Shown here: piece by piece, positions 1 through 6,565 of the stretch | Layout: each line of letters starts with the position of its first letter | Position numbering within the stretch: the first letter of the stretch is position 1 | Assembly: GCA_016783285.1 (NCBI GenBank) | Contig: JADHWW010000062.1 | Coordinates: 1 to 12,454 of the forward strand | Direction of reading: 5' to 3' | Source of the DNA: Anaerolineae bacterium | Lineage (GTDB): Bacteria; Chloroflexota; Anaerolineae; B4-G1 | Length of the DNA stretch: 12,454 nucleotides | Notes under the pieces: generated by a model | What the model was told of the DNA's origin: nothing | What the model saw: only the letters and a program-made list of their open reading frames with translations | Databases searched by the model: none | Program-made: the position numbers and the translations under genes

Positions 1-147
1 AGCCTGCGCCTGTACGAGGCCGCGCGGGAACCGAAAGAGTTGTACTTGATCCCCAACGCCGGACACGGGGGTCTGCTGGCTGCGGACCCGGCGGAGTTTG
101 AGCGGCGGGTGGTGGGTTTCTTAGATGCGCATTTGAGGGGACGCTGA
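1..147 (+). CDS. C-terminal end of an alpha/beta-hydrolase (partial)
   Basis: The window opens inside a reading frame that ends at TGA 145-147, leaving 48 residues. The segment Ile-Pro-Asn-Ala-Gly-His-Gly-Gly (His codon at 64-66) resembles the catalytic-histidine region of alpha/beta-hydrolases and prolyl-oligopeptidase-like esterases. It is followed by the usual amphipathic C-terminal helix (Pro-Ala-Glu-Phe-Glu-Arg-Arg-Val-Val-Gly-Phe-Leu). The nucleophile and acid residues lie outside the window, so substrate and exact family cannot be told. It reads in the same direction as the macroglobulin gene, but a 159-bp gap with hairpins separates them, so they are probably not one operon. Confidence 0.72.
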   Translation, partial: SLRLYEAAREPKELYLIPNAGHGGLLAADPAEFERRVVGFLDAHLRGR

Positions 148-157
148 CATCGCTGAG

Positions 158-173
158 CCCGAACAAGTTCGGG
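158..173 (+). terminator. Hairpin after the hydrolase gene, possible terminator
   Basis: The sequence CCCGAAC-AA-GTTCGGG is a perfect 7-bp inverted repeat 10 bp after the hydrolase stop. In RNA it would fold as a 6-bp stem with a CAAG tetraloop. No T-run follows directly (the nearest is TTTT about 25 bases on), so it is a weak intrinsic terminator at best. Its position between two genes is the main support. Confidence 0.4.
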
Positions 174-254
174 ACTCCAGTGTGTTATCTGGGGAACTTT
201 TGCCCGGCGTGTACCGTCTTTAGAGCAGAGTAAGCCGCATCCTGTCGTAGGTTC

Positions 255-280
255 GTAGTAGCGACTTCAGTCGCTTCTAC
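255..280. repeat. Imperfect palindrome in front of the macroglobulin gene
   Basis: Two arms, 255-265 (GTAGTAGCGAC) and 270-280 (GTCGCTTCTAC), pair over 10 of 11 positions with one T-T mismatch around a TTCA loop. It ends 14 bases before the Shine-Dalgarno sequence of the macroglobulin gene. The form resembles short dispersed palindromic repeats seen in intergenic DNA of many GC-rich environmental bacteria. There is only one copy here, so the repeat status is inference. It could instead be a leader hairpin or operator for the downstream gene. The rest of 148-306 shows no gene and no convincing promoter. Confidence 0.4.
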
Positions 281-306
281 CAATCACTATGTTAGGGAGG
301 AATGTT

Positions 307-3300
307 ATGAACACTCATCTTGCCCGCGTCAGTACAGGCAAACACTGGCTCGCCACTGCGCTGTACCTGTTGATTATCCTGGCCGTCGTCGTCGGATTAG
401 TGGCACTGCGGTGGGTCACCATCCTGCCAGAGCGCGTGGACGAGCAGCAGACGATTGTGTTGGGACAGACCCGCTTCGCCCCCGATAGCGACGCTTCGGT
501 GCGCGTGGTGGTGCAGGACTTCGGCGCCGGGCAACCCATCGCCGGCGCTCACGTGAAAGTGAGCCTGAAGCCCGCCAGCGGTCGGGCTGTCCCCCTCTTC
601 GAGGGGCAGACCGACGAGACCGGCAGCCTGCCGGTCCGCTTCCACGTGCCGGCCGACGCGCCCGCCGAGGCGTTACTCATCGTGGAGACCGAGTCGGCGG
701 TGGGGCGGGACCGGGTGGAACAGCCGGTAGCCATCCAGCGCGAGTACCGGATGCTCCTGACCAGCGACAAGCCCCTCTACCAACCTGGCCAGACCATCCA
801 CATGCGCGCGCTGGCCCTCAGTACCTTTGACCTGACCCCCGCCCGGGGCGCGACGGTTGATTTCCTGGTGGAAGACCCCAAAGGCAACAAGGTCTTCCGC
901 CAGAGTGCCACCGCCTCCGACTTCGGCGTCGCTGCCTCCGACTTCACCCTGGCCGATCTGGTCAACCAGGGGAACCATAAACTCAGCGTCTCCATCGGCG
1001 ACACTCGCTCCGAGAAGACGGTGGAGGTGCGCCCCTACGTCCTGCCCAAGTTCGGCGTGGATGTGTCCACCGATCGCTCCTTCTACCTCCCCGGTGAGCG
1101 GGTGGAGGGCGTGGTGCAGGCCGACTACTTCTTCGGCAAGCCCGTGGCGCAGGGAGAGGTGCGGGTCGTCGGCAGCGTGTGGGACGTGGAGCGCACGGCG
1201 GTGGTGGACATCAGCGGCCAGACCGACGAGAACGGCACTTACGAGTTCGGCTTCGACCTGCCCGAATACTTCGCCGGGCCGGGGTTGGAGTCGGGGCAAG
1301 CCCAGTTTGTCCTGGAAGTAACCGTCGTAGACCAGACCGACCACCCCGAGCAAACCAGCCAGGTGTTGCCCATCGCCGCCCAGCCGCTGGTCATCGAGGC
1401 GGTCGCCGAGAGCGGGATGCTCAAGCCGGGCGTCGAGAACATCGTCTACGTCCTCACCTCCTACCCCGACGGTCGTCCCGCGCCGGCTCGGTTGCAAATC
1501 AGCGTGGACGGCGGGGGAGCGGTGGAACTCACCAGTGGCGAGTTCGGCCTGACCGAGTTCACCTTCACACCGCAGCCGGGAGGCTATCACGTCCTCGATA
1601 TCGTTGCTCAGGATGAGACGGGGCTATCGGCCAGACGGCAGGTGGATTTCGAGACCGAGTACGGGAGCGACAGCGTCCTACTACGCGCCGACCGGGCCGC
1701 CTACGTCGTTGGCGAGACGATGAATCTGGTCGCCTTCACGCCGGTTGCATCCGGCGACGTCTACCTGGACATCGTGAAGGCCGGGCAGACCCTCTCCACC
1801 CGCTCGGCCCGTGTGCGGGACGGCAAGGCGGAATTCGCCGTTGACGTGAGTCCCGACCTGTATGGCACGCTGGAACTGCACGCCTACAAGGTACTGCTGG
1901 ATGGCACTGTCGTGCGCGACACGCGGCTGGTGGTGGTGGACGCGCCCAACGATCTGGCGATCACCGTCGCTGCGGACAAAGATACCTACCTGCCGGGCGA
2001 GATGGCGACTGTTGACTTCCAGACAAGCGAGGCAACAGAGGAGAGAGAGGGAGAGGAGAGAGGAGAGGGAGTACAGACGGCGCTGGGGGTGGCGATTGTG
2101 GATGAATCGGTCTTCGCCCTGCAGCGCCAGGACCCTGGCTTTGCCAAACTGTACTTCCTGCTGGAGCAGGAGTTGCTGGAGCCCTTCTACCAGATCAAAG
2201 GCTTCGAGTTGCCTGCCGCTATCTCCCCCAGCGAAGATGTGGAGCAAATCCGGCTGGCGCAGGACGACGCGGCTAAGGCCACCTGGGCTGGAGCGCCGGT
2301 TTTGGCGGCCCCCCGCCCCATCAACTCGCGCCAGGATAAGATGAGCGGAGTCATCTTGGCGCAGCAAAAGGGTTTTGAGCGCATCGGCCAGGCGTCCACC
2401 GCCGGTCTGATCCTCGTTCCGTTGCTGCTGTGGGTGGTGGTGCTGGTTGCCCTGCGGCGGACAGGGGTCGTGAAGCGTTCGCTCGTGCGGCTGGCCGTCG
2501 CCTCTGTAGTCATCCTGCTGCTCGGAGGATGCCTGGCTGGCTGGTTCATAGCGACGGGTGAGATGTTTTACTACTTCGATCCGGAATATACACTCATCCC
2601 GCTGGCCGTCGTCTTTGGCCTGGGGATGCTGGTCTTCGCCGGCTATGCCTGGGTGAAGCGTGACCCGGCAGCCAGGTTCCTCACGCTGTTGACGCTGGCC
2701 TGGCCCGCACTCCTCTTCCTGCTGATTCAGGCTTCGGACCGGGGACCCGCGCCGGCCGACGCATTGATTGTCGTAGGACTCCTGGCCTACCTGCTCATCC
2801 CCGGTGCGTATCTTCTCTTTGGACAGGCCCGCTGGGTGCAGGAGCGTCGCTTTGCCGGGGCGCTGGTCACTGGATTAGGCGCACTGTCGGCGCTGCCCGC
2901 GATGGTGATCCTGCCGGCTGTCCTCATGTTCACTGTAGGGGGTGGAATAGGTGCGATGGCCCCGCAGGCACTGAGGGGGAATGGAGTAGTGGAGGAGATG
3001 GAGTTCGCGGCGGGGCTGCCGGTTCAAATAGAGGCGACAGCGGTGGTGGAGAAAGCGGTAGAAGTTCCGCTGCCAGCCGCCGAGAGCGAACAGGCGGCCA
3101 GAGCCGAGGCCCCGCGCCTGCGCCAGTACTTCCCCGAGACCCTCTACTGGGCGCCGGAGATCGTCACCGACGAGAGCGGCTTCGTCTCCCTCGAAATCCC
3201 CATGGCCGACAGCATTACCACCTGGCGGCTGACGGCGCTGGCCTCGTCCCAGGACGGGCGGCTGGGTTTCACCACGCGTGGCATCCGTGTCTTCCAGGAT

Positions 3301-5238
3301 TTCTTCGTGGACATAGACCTGCCCGTTGCACTGACGCAGGGGGACGAGATCAGCATCCCCGTCGGCGTCTTCAACTACCTGTCTGAAGCCCAGGAGGTGC
3401 GGCTAGTGGTGGAACGGGAGCCCTGGTTTGAGTTGTTGGGTGAGGGCGAGCAGACGTTGACCATCGCTTCCAATGACATTGATGTGGTCTACTTCCCCAT
3501 CCGCGTCGTCAAATTTGGGCGGCAGGGCTTCCAGGTGACCGCCTGGGGCGAGCAGATGAGCGATGCCATCCGGCGCGAGGTGAACGTCGTGCCGGACGGC
3601 ATGGAGATTCGCCTGACGGAGAGCGACTGGCTGCGCGAGAGCAAGGAAATCGAACTCACTGTTCCGGCGGAGGCTGTACCGGAGACGCCCTACGTCGAGG
3701 TCAAGATCTACCCGGGGGTGATGTCTCAGGCGGTCGAGGGGTTAGAGAAAATACTCAGATTGCCCCACGGCTGATTTGAACAAAGTACGTCGGCGACGTA
3801 CCCGAATGTTCTGATCCTGGACTATATGCAGACCACTGGCAACGCTAACCCTGAGGTACAGATGCAGGCCGAAAAGTATGTCGGCACTGGCTACCAGCGC
3901 CTGCTGACCTTCGAGGTGCAGGGCGGCGGATTCTCCCTCTTCGGCCAGCCACCGGCGGATCCCTTCCTCACTGCCTACGGGCTGATGGAATTTTCCGACA
4001 TGGCCAAGGTCTACCCGGTGGACGAGGCCCTCATCGAGCGGACGGCGCAATGGCTACTGGCGCAGCAAGCGTCGGACGGCACGTGGACCGACCAGGGTTA
4101 TTCGGAGCACTGGCGCATAGACTCCAAGGTGCCCACCACCGCCTACATCGCCTGGGCGTTGATCGAGGCCGGTTACCAGGACACGCCGCAGATGGGGCAG
4201 GCCATCACCTACATCCGTGAGTTGGGCCTGCAACAGGAGCCTGTCCTGAGCGGAGCCGAAGGAGACGCCTACAGTCTGGCGCTAGTCGCCAACGCGCTGG
4301 CCGCCTACGATCCCGACGACTCGATGACGCGGGCTGTGCTCGACCGGTTGTACGACATGCGTATAGAGGAAGGGGACACCATCTACTGGCAGACCGGGAC
4401 TGCCTCGTTCATGGGTGCGACCGGCGAAAGCGGCAGCCTGGAGACGACGGCGCTGGCGGCCATCGCCCTGATGCGCGGCAACGCCCACTCCGACGCGGTG
4501 AGTGGCGCGCTGGCCTACCTCATCCAGGGCAAGGATTCCTGGGGCACGTGGTCCACCACCCAGGCCACCATCCTCTCCCTCAAGGCGTTGCTGCTATCTA
4601 CCGAGCAGGCAGGAGAGATCGAAGGCCCGGTGCGCTTGCGCGTGGGCCTGAACAAGGAGCAGACGCAGGAGATCACGATTGACGAGACCAATGCCGACGT
4701 GGTGCATTTGGTCACCTTCGACCGTGGTTTCTCACCCAGCGGCGCTAACCGAGTGCAGATCGAACTGGAAGGCGGCGGAAATCTGATGTACCAGGTCGCC
4801 ACCCGTTACTATCTGCCCTGGGACCAGGTGCCTATGGTGGAGATGATGGACGAACTCATCACCATTGACCTGGCCTACGACCGCACCCGACTGGCCGTCA
4901 ACGACGAGGTGACGGTGGACGTGGGGGTTAAACTGAACAGAGAAGGCGTGGTCAAGATGGCGCTGATTGACCTGGGGGTGCCACCTGGTTTCACTGTGTT
5001 GGCCGAGGACCTGAGCCGGCTGGTGGAGCAGAAGGTCATCGCCCGCTACGAACTAACGGGGCGACAGATCATCATCTACCTGGAGGACTTCTCGTCCGAG
5101 TCGCCGCTGGCCTTCAGTTACCGGCTGCGGGCGCGCTTCCCGATGCGGGCGCAGACACCTCCCTCCAGCGCCTACGACTACTACAACCCCGGCGATACAA
5201 CCATGCGCGCACCGCTGGAGGTGACGGTGAGCGAGTAG
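307..5238 (+). CDS. Membrane-anchored alpha-2-macroglobulin family protein, putative selenoprotein with UGA at the thioester position
   Basis: Read through UGA 3772-3774, this gives 1643 residues. ATG 307 is chosen because AGGGAGG (294-300) lies 6 bases upstream; ATG 289 has no such site. Order of parts: signal-anchor helix (about 14-34); macroglobulin domains including the MG2 signature DKPLYQPG (154-161) and a VLPKF-type MG3; MG6 end DESVFALQ (599-606); a six-helix membrane block (about 699-886) in the bait-region position; YFPET (941-945); then PHG-U-FEQ (1153-1159), where U is the UGA codon. After it come the helical thioester domain, with His1268 at the position of the C3 catalytic His, and a receptor-binding-like domain (GVPPGF near 1557, YYNPG near the end). 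Macroglobulins trap proteases or attach covalently to surfaces through a Cys-Gln thioester; here Sec would replace Cys. The protein should be anchored in the membrane and face outward. The alternative is a nonsense mutation, with the 1155-residue N-terminal part as the only product. Confidence 0.82.
2037..2071 (+). repeat. Homopurine low-complexity tract inside the macroglobulin gene
   Basis: Thirty-five consecutive purines, mostly GAG/GGA/AGA units, encode a Glu/Arg/Gly-rich stretch (residues 578-588) just before the MG6 strand that ends in DESVFALQ. It uses AGA and GGA codons that are rare in the surrounding GC-rich gene. It looks like a slippage-expanded surface loop and keeps the reading frame. 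Confidence 0.6.
3772..3816 (+). promoter_or_regulatory. Putative bacterial SECIS element with its selenocysteine UGA codon
   Basis: The UGA at 3772-3774 is followed by a 10-base spacer and then a perfect hairpin, GTACGTC-GGC-GACGTAC (3785-3801). That places 17 bases between UGA and the apical loop, and the loop begins with GG. Known bacterial SECIS elements lie directly downstream of UGA inside the coding frame, with a short upper stem about 11 bases from UGA in E. coli fdhF and a G early in the loop, so this fits. A lower stem can also form: bases 3773-3781 pair with 3808-3816 at 8 of 9 positions (one G-U, one U-U mismatch), leaving an internal loop of AAA opposite CCGAAT. The element would bind SelB carrying Sec-tRNA. 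Folding was done by eye. Confidence 0.78.
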
Positions 5239-5263
5239 ACAAGCAGACATCACGGCCACCGAT

Positions 5264-5290
5264 GTGCCCGCGAGACACTCTCGCGGGCAC
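5264..5290 (+). terminator. Strong hairpin terminator after the macroglobulin gene
   Basis: A perfect 12-bp stem (5264-5275 with 5279-5290, arms GTGCCCGCGAGA and TCTCGCGGGCAC) with a CAC loop begins 25 bases after the macroglobulin stop. The 3' side continues GTTCTCTT, a pyrimidine-rich but imperfect U-tract. It is the most stable hairpin visible in the window and separates this transcript from the VanZ-like gene, whose promoter begins seven bases later. Confidence 0.75.
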
Positions 5291-5296
5291 GTTCTC

Positions 5297-5325
5297 TTGA
5301 CAGTCCCGTCAAATGATGTTATTCT
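5297..5325 (+). promoter_or_regulatory. Consensus sigma-70 promoter of the VanZ-like gene
   Basis: TTGACA (5297-5302), a 17-base spacer, and TATTCT (5320-5325) give a perfect -35 box and a 5-of-6 -10 box at ideal spacing. The start point should fall near 5331-5334, directly on the ATG at 5334, which implies a leaderless or nearly leaderless message. The ATGs at 5313 and 5316 lie inside the promoter and would not be transcribed. Confidence 0.72.
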
Positions 5326-5333
5326 CTGGAGCG

Positions 5334-5732
5334 ATGAAACGATTCCTCTGGCACTGGTTCCCGCCGCTGGCGTGGATGGCATTGATTTTTGTGCTGTCTG
5401 CCCAGACAGACCTGCCGCACGCCAAAGGGCGCTGGCTTGACCTGTTGCTCAAGAAGGCGGGCCACGCGGCGGCCTATGGCGTGTTGGCCTGGCTCTACCG
5501 GCGGGCGCTGCACCCTCACATTCCCACCGGCACTGTCCTTCGCGCAGTCAGCATTGGGTTAGCCGTGGCCTACGCCGCGAGTGACGAGTACCACCAGACC
5601 TTCGTGCCAGGGCGCAACGGTAACCTGGTGGACGTGGCGGTGGATGGGATGGGGGCGTGTGGGGCTATGCTGCTGGCCCGGTGGCGGGAAGGTCGGCGGG
5701 AGTTGCCTCGGCCGGAGTCTGTTGTTCGATAA
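5334..5732 (+). CDS. VanZ-like family membrane protein
   Basis: This is a 132-residue hydrophobic protein with the layout of the VanZ-like family: a first helix ending in Phe-Val-Leu-Ser-Ala-Gln, a helix with Gly-His-Ala-Ala-Ala-Tyr-Gly-Val-Leu-Ala, the signature DEYHQ (84-88) followed by Phe-Val-Pro-Gly-Arg, and a last helix starting Leu-Val-Asp-Val-Ala-Val-Asp-Gly-Met-Gly. VanZ of enterococci gives low-level teicoplanin resistance; most relatives have no proven role, and resistance should not be assumed here. ATG 5334 is preferred over 5313 because the strong promoter upstream would start transcription at about 5332. The last 68 bases overlap the end of scpA on the opposite strand. Confidence 0.85.
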   Translation: MKRFLWHWFPPLAWMALIFVLSAQTDLPHAKGRWLDLLLKKAGHAAAYGVLAWLYRRALHPHIPTGTVLRAVSIGLAVAYAASDEYHQTFVPGRNGNLVDVAVDGMGACGAMLLARWREGRRELPRPESVVR

Positions 5733-6423
5733 CGATTTCGCCGAACAGCCGTTCCTGCCGCACTTTCACTTGATCCTGTTTGATCAGTTCCAGCAGTGCC
5801 AGCAGGGTCACGATGATCTCGACACGGGTGGTGGCTGCTGAAAGAATCTCGCGGAAGCGGACCCGACGTCGCCGGGTTAGTTGATTCTCGATGCAGGCGA
5901 TTTGCTCGGCCACGGTCACCGTGATGGGCGCGACGACCTCCCCGACCGGCGGGGCGGGTATGGCGTCCAATGCCTCCTGTACGGCGGCCAACAGGTCGTG
6001 GAGCGCCACGTCGCCCAGGTCAAGTTGTGGTTCGAGGTGGGGGAGGGGGGCGATGCGCACGTAGCCGTGCAGCCCCTGCCTCTCCCGTTCGTGCAGTAGC
6101 GTCGCGATTTTTTTGAAGCGCCTGTAGACCTGCAACTGGCGCACCAGTTCGTCGCCCACGTCTTCGGCTTCAGGGGTCAGCGCTGGTGGACGCGGGAGCA
6201 GTGACTGGGACTTGATAAGCAGGAGTTTCGCCGCCACGACGAGAAAGTCTGCCAGTTCCTTTACTTGCCGTCGTTCCAGTTCCGCCAGGTAAGTCAGGTA
6301 CTGGTCGGTTACCTGGGCCAGCGCGACCGTGGTGATATCCAGTTCCTCCCGCTCAATGAGGTGGAGGAGCAAGTCCAGGGGGCCCTCGAAGACGGGCAAT
6401 CTAATCTGATAGTGTGGAGACAT
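5665..6423 (-). CDS. scpA: Segregation and condensation protein A
   Basis: This 252-residue protein begins Tyr-Gln-Ile-Arg-Leu-Pro-Val-Phe-Glu-Gly-Pro-Leu-Asp-Leu-Leu-Leu-His-Leu-Ile, the hallmark N-terminus of ScpA kleisins. It continues with the conserved Lys-Glu-Leu-Ala-Asp-Phe-Leu-Val-Val-Ala-Ala-Lys-Leu-Leu-Leu-Ile-Lys-Ser helix that binds the SMC neck. The C-terminal winged-helix part (about 175-232) should contact the SMC head. ScpA bridges the two SMC heads and, with ScpB, forms the condensin-like complex that compacts and separates chromosomes. The final 20 or so residues are Ala/Pro/Thr-rich and probably flexible. It is transcribed divergently from mreB. No scpB follows it: the gene runs convergently into the VanZ-like gene. 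Confidence 0.95.
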   Translation of the reverse strand: MSPHYQIRLPVFEGPLDLLLHLIEREELDITTVALAQVTDQYLTYLAELERRQVKELADFLVVAAKLLLIKSQSLLPRPPALTPEAEDVGDELVRQLQVYRRFKKIATLLHERERQGLHGYVRIAPLPHLEPQLDLGDVALHDLLAAVQEALDAIPAPPVGEVVAPITVTVAEQIACIENQLTRRRRVRFREILSAATTRVEIIVTLLALLELIKQDQVKVRQERLFGEIVIEQQTPAEATPADLPATGPAA

Positions 6424-6436
6424 AGCCGTAGGTCAG

Positions 6437-6464
6437 ATTATAGCACAAACAGGCTGTTTTCCAA
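6437..6464 (-). promoter_or_regulatory. Promoter for scpA
   Basis: On the minus strand, TATAAT (6442 down to 6437) is preceded after 16 bases by TTGGAA (6464-6459), a 4-of-6 match to the -35 box. Transcription would start near 6430, leaving only about seven bases before the ATG at 6423. No Shine-Dalgarno sequence is visible there, so scpA may be translated from a nearly leaderless message. Confidence 0.55.
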
Positions 6465-6487
6465 GATTTCCCCCGGTCTATGATTTG

Positions 6488-6496
6488 TGGTATAAT
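6488..6496 (+). promoter_or_regulatory. Extended -10 promoter for the mreB cluster
   Basis: TGG-TATAAT (TG at 6488-6489, perfect -10 box at 6491-6496) matches the extended -10 class, and the -35 region is poor (TTTCCC at 6467-6472). The start point would be near 6503, giving a leader of about 60 bases that contains a 7-bp hairpin (6508-6514 with 6534-6540) before the AGGAGA ribosome site. It is the only obvious promoter for mreBCD and the PBP2 gene, which follow closely. Confidence 0.55.
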
Positions 6497-6507
6497 TTGG
6501 CGTGGTA

Positions 6508-6540
6508 GCCCCGGTGTTGAAAGATCGAGTGGCCCGGGGC
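6508..6540 (+). other. Leader hairpin upstream of mreB
   Basis: GCCCCGG (6508-6514) pairs perfectly with CCGGGGC (6534-6540) around a 19-base loop, within the predicted 5' leader of the mreB transcript. It ends 14 bases before the AGGAGA ribosome site. It may stabilise the transcript end or modulate translation, but the sequence gives no direct sign of a regulator. Confidence 0.35.
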
Positions 6541-6565
6541 GGTAGTTTGTGTCTAGGAGACGCTT

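Noticed and set aside
200..230. Promoter TTGCCC with a -10 near TTTAGA ahead of the macroglobulin gene
   Set aside because: The spacing is only about 13 bases and the -10 match is poor.
307..309. ATG 289 as the start of the macroglobulin
   Set aside because: It has no ribosome site and would overlap AGGGAGG (294-300), which is ideally placed for ATG 307.
673..1590. Long minus-strand frame of 305 codons inside the macroglobulin gene
   Set aside because: It is a shadow of the GC-rich plus-strand gene: its composition is rich in Gly, His, Val and Asp with no recognisable domain, while the plus strand has clear family motifs.
289..3774. Two separate genes, 289-3774 and 3826-5238, instead of one
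   Set aside because: The frame is the same on both sides of the single UGA, and the codons between UGA and ATG 3826 encode the conserved continuation of the thioester motif. ATG 3826 has no ribosome site and lies inside a helix of the thioester domain.
3772..3774. Simple nonsense mutation making the macroglobulin a pseudogene
   Set aside because: It cannot be fully excluded, but a random stop falling exactly on the thioester Cys, followed at the right distance by a perfect hairpin with a G-rich loop and an intact 488-codon frame, is much less likely than recoding.
3785..3801. The 17-base palindrome read as a DNA operator or transcription terminator
   Set aside because: It lies deep inside a coding frame, has no U-tract after it, and its place relative to UGA fits a SECIS element better.
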